This document shows, in pieces, positions 1 to 6,370 of a DNA stretch of 6,880 nucleotides. The position numbers were made by a program, and so were the translations under genes. Position 1 is the first letter of the stretch. Each line of letters starts with the position of its first letter. The stretch comes from Caryophanales bacterium (lineage in GTDB: Bacteria; Bacillota; Bacilli; Alicyclobacillales; SLC66). The stretch is taken from contig DAIELO010000060.1 in assembly GCA_027341705.1 (NCBI GenBank), positions 1 to 6,880 of the forward strand, in the 5' to 3' direction. Below the pieces are notes generated by a model. The model did not search any database and was not told the origin of the DNA. It saw only the letters and a list, made by a program, of their open reading frames with translations.

Positions 1-171
1 GTGATTTTTAGCCATGCGTACGAGTTCCATCACCTGACTAATGTGATCCGGAATAGCCAGCACATCAGCAGGTCCCCCGATACGCCATGTGGTGTGTTTG
101 GCCAATTCCTCTTGATAAAGAATTACCGGTGCCACACCTGTAAAAATCAACTTCTCATCCAACGGGTACAT
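1..171 (-). CDS. murB: UDP-N-acetylmuramate dehydrogenase MurB, N-terminal fragment (cut by window edge)
   Basis: MurB uses FAD and NADPH to reduce UDP-GlcNAc-enolpyruvate to UDP-MurNAc in the cytoplasm, the second committed step of wall precursor synthesis. Only the first 57 codons are present; the gene runs off the low-coordinate edge. The diagnostic stretch is HTTWRIGGPAD at residues 26-36, the conserved start of the FAD-binding domain (B. subtilis has a very similar HTT..IGGPAD), followed by the expected beta-strand and helix. The ATG at 171 is the only usual start codon between this motif and an in-frame TGA upstream, apart from later TTG/GTG codons that would shorten the N-terminus. A GAGAGGAG ribosome site lies upstream but with a rather long 12-base spacer. 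murG precedes it by 97 bases, the largest gap in the cluster. Identity is firm although most of the protein is not visible. Confidence 0.93.
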   Translation of the reverse strand, partial: MYPLDEKLIFTGVAPVILYQEELAKHTTWRIGGPADVLAIPDHISQVMELVRMAKNH

Positions 172-268
172 GCCGGGATTATACTCCTCTCGAGCGCATG
201 TGATTTTTCCACATCATATGTTCACTTGCACACATGGTGACAGCGGCCTAATACACTTGTGTAAAAAA
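172..268 (-). other. murG-murB intergenic leader with TATAAT box and weak dyads
   Basis: This 97-base gap is more than twice as long as any other in the cluster. On the minus strand it holds a 12-base imperfect palindrome (TACAC-AA-GTGTA, 252-263), a 5-bp dyad ATGTG/CACAT with a 7-base loop (198-214), the murB ribosome-like site GAGAGGAG (184-191) and a perfect TATAAT hexamer (178-183) six bases before the murB ATG. No good TTGACA-like hexamer lies 16-18 bases upstream of TATAAT (17-base spacing gives AAATCA). There is no GC-rich stem followed by T residues, so I do not call a terminator. Function is unknown; it may be only a spacer. Confidence 0.4.
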
Positions 269-1375
269 TTAACTCTTATTCGTTAGTTTAATTAATTCAG
301 CTGCGATACTGTTAAGCGCATCCGGCCTGCCTAACTTTTTGCTGGATTTTTTCATCATCTCAAGACGAAAAGGATTATGAATCATCGCTTCTACTTCTTG
401 CCCTAATCGATCTGCATTGAGTTCCTCTTCAGGCAGCAACAACGCAGCCCCCTCATTCACTAACGCCTGCGCATTATGGTCTTGATGACGATGAGTCACG
501 TATGGTGATGGAATCAAGATGGCAGGAATCCCTAACGCCGTCAATTCCGACAGGATAGTGGCTCCTGCTCGACTGATCAATAACGTAGAGATCGACAGCA
601 AAGCAGGCATATCGTGATAATAAGATAATAAACGCACATTGACTTGTTGTTTTTCAGTCAATTGCAGTTCTGCCTGGATCGTCTCAAAATGAACTTCACC
701 GGTAATCCATACTACCTGACAATCTTTCAAGTCGGTCTTTTGCAACCAATCTTGCACCGCTTGATTAATTGGCTTGGCACCGCGACTACCGCTAACAATC
801 GTGATAATTGGAAGGTGGTTTAATTTCAGTTCACCACGTATATTCCCATTATGTTCCTTGAGCGCAGTCACCGCTTCTGTGGCGCGGGGATTGCCTGTTA
901 CCACCAGGTGCTTCGCATGAGGAAAAGATGAAGCACCTGCAGACATGGCGAGCATCACCAAATCAGCAAACCGACTGACCATGCGATTGGCGAGCCCAGC
1001 TTTGGCGTCCATTTCTATAATTGCAGAAGGAATACCCAGACTATATGCTGCCAAAATAACAGGAGCCACCACATAGCCACCTGTGCCAACGACAACATCT
1101 GGTCGAAATGCTTTCAGTTCCTTTCTTGCCGAAAAAGTAGCAGTCATCGCTAACCATGCCGTCTTAAACGCACGAACAGAGAGCTTGCGTCGTAGCCCTT
1201 CGACCTCAATAAATCGACAATCCACGCCAGTCCTTGGCACCAGTTCTCGTTCCAGCCCTCTCGTTGTGCCTATGTATAATACTTGTGCATTCATAGTTGT
1301 TTGTGCATAACGAGCAATGGCGAGTGCAGGATAGATGTGTCCTCCTGTTCCCCCGCCTGAAACCACAATTCTCAT
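269..1375 (-). CDS. murG: MurG, lipid II-forming N-acetylglucosaminyltransferase
   Basis: MurG transfers GlcNAc from UDP-GlcNAc to lipid I to make lipid II, working as a GT-B enzyme on the inner face of the membrane. The 368-residue length is normal. The N-terminal acceptor domain opens with the glycine-rich loop SGGGTGGHIYPALA (6-19), followed by VVGTGGYVVAP (95-105). The C-terminal UDP-GlcNAc domain shows SGSRGAKPIN (195-204), SRAGATILSELTALGIP (268-284) and PSPYVTHRHQDHNAQAL (289-305), with the Gln and Asn that contact the sugar nucleotide in the family. Odd point: the normally conserved HEQN tetrad after the second glycine loop reads IEMD at 120-123, although the following GLANR matches. 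The ATG at 1375 places the glycine loop as in B. subtilis MurG; a GGGAG ribosome site lies 12 bases upstream (spacer long but usable). It follows the SEDS gene by 39 bases. Confidence 0.97.
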   Translation of the reverse strand: MRIVVSGGGTGGHIYPALAIARYAQTTMNAQVLYIGTTRGLERELVPRTGVDCRFIEVEGLRRKLSVRAFKTAWLAMTATFSARKELKAFRPDVVVGTGGYVVAPVILAAYSLGIPSAIIEMDAKAGLANRMVSRFADLVMLAMSAGASSFPHAKHLVVTGNPRATEAVTALKEHNGNIRGELKLNHLPIITIVSGSRGAKPINQAVQDWLQKTDLKDCQVVWITGEVHFETIQAELQLTEKQQVNVRLLSYYHDMPALLSISTLLISRAGATILSELTALGIPAILIPSPYVTHRHQDHNAQALVNEGAALLLPEEELNADRLGQEVEAMIHNPFRLEMMKKSSKKLGRPDALNSIAAELIKLTNKS

Positions 1376-1414
1376 CGGTTTATGGCTCTCCCTTTTGCTA
1401 AGTCATGCTCGCGA

Positions 1415-2515
1415 TCAACCCAACCGAGCCTGCCGCGAGATATTCATTAAAATTCCCACTGCCGACAACATCAGCGTCAGTGAAGAACCACCATAGCTCA
1501 AAAAAGGAAGCGTAATTCCAGTTACCGGCAATAGCCCCGTCACCACACCGACGTTGATAAACACTTGCACGGCGATGATGCTGGTGAGTCCCGCGGCCAA
1601 GTACCCGCCAAAGCGATCCGGTGCTCTCCAAGCCGTACGCAATCCTCTAAAAATCAATAACGCAAACACCAACAATGTAGCCACGGCACCAATAACGCCC
1701 AATTCCTCTGCAAGAATTGCAAAAATAAAATCCGTTTGCGGTTCTGGTAAATACAAGTGTTTTTGTGTGCTTCCGCCAATTCCCGATCCTAATAAGGCAC
1801 CTTGCCCTAACGCCACTAACGACATGATGATATGATATCCTATCGTATCAGGATACTTCCAGGGATTCAAAAAAGATAATACACGTTCAAGACGATAAGG
1901 AGCCGCAGCAATCAGCCCCGCAAATGCGGCGGCTCCCGCTCCAGCCAGCGTCCATAAGTATTTCATGGGCGCACCTGCCACAAAAATCATAATCATGGTG
2001 GCTCCGGCAATCACTGCACTTTGTCCAAGATCTGGCTCTAACATAATGAGTAAAATGGCACCGCTCATCACCACCAGCGGGGGGATCAACCCTCTGCTAA
2101 AGGATAACATGCGATCAGGTCTTTGACTAAACCAACTGCTAAAAAAAATAACCAAACCAAACTTCGCAAATTCAGAAGGTTGAATCCCTAGTGTCCCAAT
2201 CCCTAACCAAGCCCTTGAACCACCACGCACCTGACCAACGTGAGGCACGAGCACTAAACCTAAAAACAGAAAACAGAAAATAACAATCCATCCACTATAT
2301 TTTTTGAACAAATGATAATCCAAGCGACTCATCATCCACATTGACAATAGCCCCAAGACAGCAAACAACAACTGTCGTTTCAGAAAATAAAAAGCATCAT
2401 GGTAGCGCGCCACAGACAATACTGTACTAGCGCTATGTACCATTATCACCCCTATCACTAGCAAAAACAGGGTAGCAAGTGGAATCAACAAGTCTACCGT
2501 TTTTTGGCTTTGCAT
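1415..2515 (-). CDS. spoVE: SEDS-family peptidoglycan glycosyltransferase, SpoVE/FtsW type
   Basis: SEDS proteins are multi-pass membrane glycosyltransferases that polymerise lipid II together with a class B penicillin-binding protein. From the chosen start the protein has 366 residues and about ten hydrophobic segments. Family motifs: GGSRAWLGIG (98-107) with IQPSEFAK (111-118), LEPDLGQS (159-166), the large extracellular loop ending PEPQTDFIFAILAEELG (267-283), where D272 matches the essential aspartate of RodA/FtsW, and TGITLPFLSYGGSS (332-345). The open frame extends 25 codons further upstream, overlapping murD, but the ATG at 2515 has a GGAGG site with a 7-base spacer and gives the usual N-terminus just before the first membrane helix. 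Position between murD and murG is that of ftsW in most bacteria and of spoVE in B. subtilis, where ftsW lies elsewhere. Sequence alone does not decide between septal division and spore cortex roles. Confidence 0.93.
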   Translation of the reverse strand: MQSQKTVDLLIPLATLFLLVIGVIMVHSASTVLSVARYHDAFYFLKRQLLFAVLGLLSMWMMSRLDYHLFKKYSGWIVIFCFLFLGLVLVPHVGQVRGGSRAWLGIGTLGIQPSEFAKFGLVIFFSSWFSQRPDRMLSFSRGLIPPLVVMSGAILLIMLEPDLGQSAVIAGATMIMIFVAGAPMKYLWTLAGAGAAAFAGLIAAAPYRLERVLSFLNPWKYPDTIGYHIIMSLVALGQGALLGSGIGGSTQKHLYLPEPQTDFIFAILAEELGVIGAVATLLVFALLIFRGLRTAWRAPDRFGGYLAAGLTSIIAVQVFINVGVVTGLLPVTGITLPFLSYGGSSLTLMLSAVGILMNISRQARLG

Positions 2516-2522
2516 GGAAGCA

Positions 2523-2527
2523 CCTCC
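2523..2527 (-). promoter_or_regulatory. Ribosome binding site that fixes the spoVE/ftsW start
   Basis: GGAGG lies 7 bases before the ATG at 2515. It supports this start over the upstream in-frame ATG at 2542 (one base after the murD stop), whose nearest strong purine tract, AAGGAGG, is about 18 bases away and inside the coding end of murD. Confidence 0.8.
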
Positions 2528-2543
2528 AGCCACCTCGTCCATG

Positions 2544-3914
2544 CTAAAGCTTATGCACTGCCTCCTTGAAAATTCGCCCTCTGACTTCAAATGAAGAAAA
2601 CATGTCCCAACTGGCCGCCGCTGGTGACAACAGAATTACATCTCCTGCTTCTGCCATCTCTACGGCAACGGCCACTGCCTCTTCAATCGTAGCGACTGTT
2701 TGAATGTGTGCCACACCAGAACGTGCGGCTACTTCGCGCATACGCGCCGCCGACTCACCAAGCACGACGGCAGCTTTACAGTGATTTTGCAACGATTTCT
2801 CCAGTGGTGTGAGGTCATCACCACGTTCCAATCCACCTAAGATCACAATCACCGGCTCAGAAAAAGAATCAATCGCGCGAATGGCTGCCTGCGGATTGGT
2901 TGCTTTTGAATCATTATAAAACGTTACTTGATTGATGCTCCGCACATACTCTAACCGATGTTCCACCCCTTTAAAGGTACGCCACACATGCGCTACTGAC
3001 GAAAGTGGCACCCCTGCCGCCAGTGCTGCTGCCCCTGCTGCCAGTGCGTTTTCCAGATTAAATTCACCTCGTAGTGTGATGTCTTGAACCGCACACACCT
3101 CGATTGCAGGGACATCATTTGCTGCGCAATAGTATATTTTACGTCCACTAACGTATAACCCTTGTTTGACAGCTGTATGCAAACTGAACTCATATACCTC
3201 GATACCCCGCAATTGAAGCGAGCCCACGATTCCTTTTATGTACACCTGATCAACATTTAGTACCGCGACATCCCCCTGAGATTGATTGGAAAAAATGCGC
3301 AGCTTGGCATCCACGTAGTTATCCATCGATCCGTGATAATCGATATGAGTAGGGTAAATATTTAATAACACGGACACTTTAGGATGAAACAACTCAGTCC
3401 CTACCAATTGGAAACTCGACACCTCCGTGACAAGCCACGTATCTTTTGCAATGTCCTTGATCACCGCAGACATCGCCGTCCCAATATTGCCTGATACCAC
3501 TGCCGAAAGCTGACTGTGTGCAAACATTTCCCCAATCAAGGTAGTCGTTGTTGTTTTGCCATTCGATCCCGTGATGGCAATGATGGGAGACTCCGTATAT
3601 AGACTTGCCACTTCAATTTCCGTCACGATTTTAAGCTTTTTATTCACAGCCGCCAAGAGAATCGGTACATCATAACGAATTCCTGGATTTTTCACTATCA
3701 GATCCACATGATCGAGCAAAGACAGCGGATGCTCCCCAAGCACGACGCGAGCGCCCCTTGCAATAAGTGCTTCTGCTGCTTGTTGCGTGCTTGCTTCACC
3801 ACTTAAGTCATTTACCGTCACGTTTGCACCAAGATCGATTAATAAATTTGCCACAGCGTACCCACTGCGAGCAAGCCCCAATACTAGTACGTTTTTTTCA
3901 CGCACATTCAACAA
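2544..3914 (-). CDS. murD: UDP-N-acetylmuramoyl-L-alanine--D-glutamate ligase MurD
   Basis: MurD adds D-glutamate to UDP-MurNAc-L-Ala with ATP in the cytoplasm. The 456 residues show the three Mur ligase domains in order. The N-terminal Rossmann-like domain has VLVLGLARSGYAVANLL (9-25) for UDP binding. The central ATPase domain has the P-loop AITGSNGKTTTT (113-124), SGNIGTA (141-147), TEVSSFQL (163-170), HIDYHGS (190-196) and the lysine of YVDAKLRI (K204) that is carbamylated in MurD. The C-terminal domain has GVEHRLE (316-322), FYNDSKATNP (332-341) and SPAAASWDMF (430-439). The start is TTG at 3914: an in-frame TGA lies nine bases upstream and no ATG occurs until residue 130, so a non-ATG start is forced. 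GGAGG sits 10 bases before it. Slight deviations are PAAASWD where PACASWD is common, and RGR where RGD/RGN is usual; neither suggests loss of function. The gene lies 28 bases after mraY and 28 before the SEDS gene. Confidence 0.97.
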   Translation of the reverse strand: MLNVREKNVLVLGLARSGYAVANLLIDLGANVTVNDLSGEASTQQAAEALIARGARVVLGEHPLSLLDHVDLIVKNPGIRYDVPILLAAVNKKLKIVTEIEVASLYTESPIIAITGSNGKTTTTTLIGEMFAHSQLSAVVSGNIGTAMSAVIKDIAKDTWLVTEVSSFQLVGTELFHPKVSVLLNIYPTHIDYHGSMDNYVDAKLRIFSNQSQGDVAVLNVDQVYIKGIVGSLQLRGIEVYEFSLHTAVKQGLYVSGRKIYYCAANDVPAIEVCAVQDITLRGEFNLENALAAGAAALAAGVPLSSVAHVWRTFKGVEHRLEYVRSINQVTFYNDSKATNPQAAIRAIDSFSEPVIVILGGLERGDDLTPLEKSLQNHCKAAVVLGESAARMREVAARSGVAHIQTVATIEEAVAVAVEMAEAGDVILLSPAAASWDMFSSFEVRGRIFKEAVHKL

Positions 3915-3924
3915 AATATTTCAT

Positions 3925-3929
3925 CCTCC
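3925..3929 (-). promoter_or_regulatory. Ribosome binding site for the TTG start of murD
   Basis: GGAGG is followed by a 10-base spacer and TTG TTG. An ATG directly abuts the GGAGG in another frame and reads only eight codons (MKYFVECA) before a stop; with no spacer it is unlikely to be used. The site supports the TTG at 3914 as the murD start, with the TTG at 3911 as a less well-spaced alternative. Confidence 0.7.
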
Positions 3930-3942
3930 AACCTCAATACCA

Positions 3943-4899
3943 TTAATGGATGAACAACAATAACGTAACGACACCCAAAAGCAGACTGATCCCCCAAAAT
4001 GTCAATACCACTCGCCATTCAGACCAACCTGTGAGTTCAAAATGATGATGTAATGGACTCATCTTAAACACTCGTTTTCCTGTCGTTTGAAACGAAATGA
4101 CTTGAATAATGACTGACAACGTCTCTACTACAAATATTGCACCTACTAGGATCAACCACAACTCAGCGCGAGCAAGCACAGCGACTGCAGCCAGACTACC
4201 ACCCAAGGCAAGTGACCCTGTATCGCCCATAAATACCTTAGCGGGATGCCGATTATAGACAAGAAACCCAAGTAGAGCCCCCACCATCGCCATCGCAAAA
4301 ACAGACACATTCCACTGACTTTCCCACCATGCCATTGCCGCATAGACAGCAAACGCAATGGCTGTAGTACCAGTCGCCAATCCATCTAGGCCATCCGTTA
4401 AATTCACAGCATTTGCAAAACCTACCATAAATACTACCAGAAATAATAAGTACCATGTGCCAAGTTCTATCCCATGACTCCAACCGGGTATGGTTAAGGA
4501 AAAATGCCACCCTGTAAAATATAATGCCAAATAAAACATGACAACAACCAATACTTGCGCAATTATTTTTTGTAATGCAGTCAACCCTAGATTTTTTTTG
4601 CGTAAAATCTTCAATCCATCATCGATCAACCCGATTAATCCGAAACCCACCATCACCAAGAGCAAAAGCCAAGTAGTTGTCGAATCAGAAAAACGCCAAG
4701 CGGTGACAAATACGCCAACCATAATCAGGATACCACCCATTGTAGGGGTCCCAGATTTTTGTTGGTGGCGCATCGGTCCTTCTGCACGAATGGCCTGTCC
4801 GAACTTAAACCGATGCAAAAGTGGAATCACAATCGGCCCTAACAGTACCACAATAGCCATAGCGATACAAAATATCCAAGTCAATGACTGAACATCCAT
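3943..4899 (-). CDS. mraY: Phospho-N-acetylmuramoyl-pentapeptide transferase MraY
   Basis: MraY is the integral membrane enzyme that moves phospho-MurNAc-pentapeptide from UDP onto undecaprenyl phosphate, giving lipid I and UMP. The 318-residue protein is typical in length and has about ten hydrophobic helices. Visible signatures are SGTPTMGGILI (49-59), the Mg-binding/catalytic aspartates in LIDDGLKI (D93, D94) followed by RKKNLGL (100-106), NLTDGLDGLATG (166-177), YNRHPAKVFMGDTGSLALGG (215-234) and the cytoplasmic histidine loop SPLHHHFELTGW (281-292). The ATG at 4899 has an excellent GGGGGGAGG site with a 6-base spacer and gives an N-terminus that begins just before the first helix. It follows murF by 23 bases and precedes murD by 28, as expected for a shared transcript. 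Nothing in the sequence is unusual. Confidence 0.98.
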   Translation of the reverse strand: MDVQSLTWIFCIAMAIVVLLGPIVIPLLHRFKFGQAIRAEGPMRHQQKSGTPTMGGILIMVGVFVTAWRFSDSTTTWLLLLVMVGFGLIGLIDDGLKILRKKNLGLTALQKIIAQVLVVVMFYLALYFTGWHFSLTIPGWSHGIELGTWYLLFLVVFMVGFANAVNLTDGLDGLATGTTAIAFAVYAAMAWWESQWNVSVFAMAMVGALLGFLVYNRHPAKVFMGDTGSLALGGSLAAVAVLARAELWLILVGAIFVVETLSVIIQVISFQTTGKRVFKMSPLHHHFELTGWSEWRVVLTFWGISLLLGVVTLLLFIH

Positions 4900-4922
4900 A
4901 AATGGCCTCCCCCCAGCGCGTT

Positions 4923-6356
4923 TTAGTAGGTATGTATCTCATGGTCAGGAAAATCCTCCAGTATCACTTGTGCTACCTTTTCCAAACCAATTTTTCGCGA
5001 CCCTTTGACTAAAACAGCACAAGTTTTTTCCTTCTTCAAATGATTAATCAACCGCGGAATCAGATAGTCTGCGGCAGTGACTGCGTCAGCAGCCATGTAG
5101 ACGTGCATTGCTCGCAATTGATCCCTCGCACCTAGAATGTACCAATTAGACAAATCACCCACTGCAATCACTTCTTGAATTCCATATCGATCAAACATAG
5201 CACCCACTTTGCGATGTAAAGCTTCTGCATGTTCTCCTAATTCAAGCATATCCCCAAGTACCACGATGCGAACATCCACCGGCAAGTCCTTCATTACTTT
5301 AAATGCTCCCTCGATCGAAGAAGGTGCTGCATTATATGCATCATTGATTAAAAATAGTCGATCACCCAATGTCATGACAGCCAGTCGCAATGCGTCCATT
5401 TGATAATCGCGAAGCGCCTGTGCCGCCATTGTCAGACTAACACCAAACCATCTGCCCACCCCGATCGCAGCGAGTGCATCAAATCCTAAGTGTTTCCCTG
5501 GAAATGGAAGATCCATGCTTGCTGTCTCATTACCTAACTGCTCACTGGTAGTCAGTTCTATGCTCGAACCGCTTGGTAACTTTACTTCATAATGAGTTAG
5601 ATTGATATCCGCGTCGACAGATTCACCAAAGTAATACGCAGTAACACCTTGAGGAAGTGTCAACTCATGCAATAGCGGTTCTTCTACTGGCAAAAATGCG
5701 ACACCGTCAACGGGCAAAGACGCTACAAGTTCCCACTTTGCTCGGGCAATCCCTTCGCGCGAACCCAAAAAACCGATGTGCGCTTCGCCAATCATCGTGA
5801 TCACACCTACATCAGGCTTTGCAATTTCGGCAAGGCGCGCGATTTCGCCCGCATGATTCATCCCCATCTCAAACACAGCCACTTCTACATCATCCGGGAT
5901 ATTTAAAAGCGAGAGTGGCAATCCGATGTGATTATTGAGGTTGCCAGGCGACTTATACGTGCGATAACGCGTGGACAAAATGAGCGCGATCATCTCTTTG
6001 GTCGTGGTCTTGCCGTTGCTACCTGTCACGCCCACTACCTTTACCGCCAGCTCTTTGCGATAGGCAGCAGCTAAATTTTGCAAAGCGAGCAACGTATCAT
6101 CGACCAACACATGCGCAATAGATTGCAACGCATCTGGCAACGCCAACTTTTTTTCCCACAAGAAAGACGATGCACCATTGCGAACCGCAAGTTCAACAAA
6201 CTGATGTCCATTAAACTGCTCGCCAACGATAGGAATAAATAAATTCGCCTGTTTTACGCTGCGTGAATCTGTGCTGACGCCGACCAATTCGACGGAATTG
6301 CCCACCAATTCCCCTGCCGTTGCGCTAGCTATCCATGTCAAGTCACGCTGAAACAT
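4923..6356 (-). CDS. murF: UDP-N-acetylmuramoyl-tripeptide--D-alanyl-D-alanine ligase MurF
   Basis: MurF ligates D-Ala-D-Ala to UDP-MurNAc-tripeptide using ATP, finishing the cytoplasmic precursor. With the ATG at 6356 it has 477 residues, close to the family norm. In this numbering the N-terminal substrate domain shows VSTDSRSV (27-34) and LFIPIVGEQFNGHQF (39-53). The ATPase domain has VTGSNGKTTTKE (110-121), GNLNNHIGLPLSLL (138-151), FEMGMNHAGEI (162-172) and a lysine in GIARAKWEL (K207) aligned with the one carbamylated in MurD/MurE. The C-terminal domain has NDAYNAAPSS (338-347), GDMLELGEHA (368-377) and VLVKGSRKIGLE (448-459). A GTG three codons upstream (6365) could open the same frame but lies directly against GAGGAG with no spacer, so the ATG is preferred. 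B. subtilis keeps murF next to ddl instead; here it sits between murE and mraY, so it is probably controlled with the rest of the cluster. Confidence 0.97.
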   Translation of the reverse strand: MFQRDLTWIASATAGELVGNSVELVGVSTDSRSVKQANLFIPIVGEQFNGHQFVELAVRNGASSFLWEKKLALPDALQSIAHVLVDDTLLALQNLAAAYRKELAVKVVGVTGSNGKTTTKEMIALILSTRYRTYKSPGNLNNHIGLPLSLLNIPDDVEVAVFEMGMNHAGEIARLAEIAKPDVGVITMIGEAHIGFLGSREGIARAKWELVASLPVDGVAFLPVEEPLLHELTLPQGVTAYYFGESVDADINLTHYEVKLPSGSSIELTTSEQLGNETASMDLPFPGKHLGFDALAAIGVGRWFGVSLTMAAQALRDYQMDALRLAVMTLGDRLFLINDAYNAAPSSIEGAFKVMKDLPVDVRIVVLGDMLELGEHAEALHRKVGAMFDRYGIQEVIAVGDLSNWYILGARDQLRAMHVYMAADAVTAADYLIPRLINHLKKEKTCAVLVKGSRKIGLEKVAQVILEDFPDHEIHTY

Positions 6357-6364
6357 TGCCTGCA

Positions 6365-6370
6365 CTCCTC
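6365..6370 (-). promoter_or_regulatory. Ribosome binding site of murF overlapping the murE stop
   Basis: GAGGAG stands 8 bases before the ATG at 6356 and shares its first two bases with the murE TGA (TGAGGAG). Ribosomes ending murE would therefore be placed at the murF site, which suggests translational coupling. It also argues against the GTG at 6365, which overlaps the end of the same motif. Confidence 0.8.

Noticed and set aside
198..214. ATGTG/CACAT hairpin as a terminator or riboswitch part
   Set aside because: Five weak base pairs with a 7-base loop and no following T run; too weak to call.
179..235. Minus-strand 18-codon ORF (MCASEHMMWKNHMRSRGV) in the murG-murB gap
   Set aside because: No ribosome site precedes its ATG and the stop falls between the murB ribosome site and ATG; it could be a leader peptide, but nothing supports translation.
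1..240. Plus-strand open frame of 79 codons at the window start
   Set aside because: It lies antisense to murB and the murG-murB gap, resembles no protein family, and the minus strand here clearly encodes the MurB N-terminus.
2141..2148. Run of eight A (T on the coding strand) in the SEDS gene as a slippage site
   Set aside because: It simply encodes Ile-Phe-Phe in a membrane helix, the frame continues normally, and no downstream alternative frame or stimulatory structure is evident.
2516..2590. Longer N-terminus for the SEDS protein, starting within murD
   Set aside because: The extra 25 residues are hydrophilic and atypical, overlap the conserved end of MurD, and the internal ATG at 2515 has a far better ribosome site.
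4592..4599. Run of eight T (A on the coding strand) in mraY as a slippage site
   Set aside because: It encodes the conserved RKKN stretch and the gene is intact on both sides.
4538..4891. Plus-strand open frame of 117 codons
   Set aside because: It is wholly antisense to mraY; its Thr/Ile/Asn/Pro-rich sequence is what the opposite strand of a membrane protein gene gives.
6357..6365. GTG start at 6365 for murF
   Set aside because: It lies against the GAGGAG motif with no spacer; the ATG three codons later is correctly spaced.
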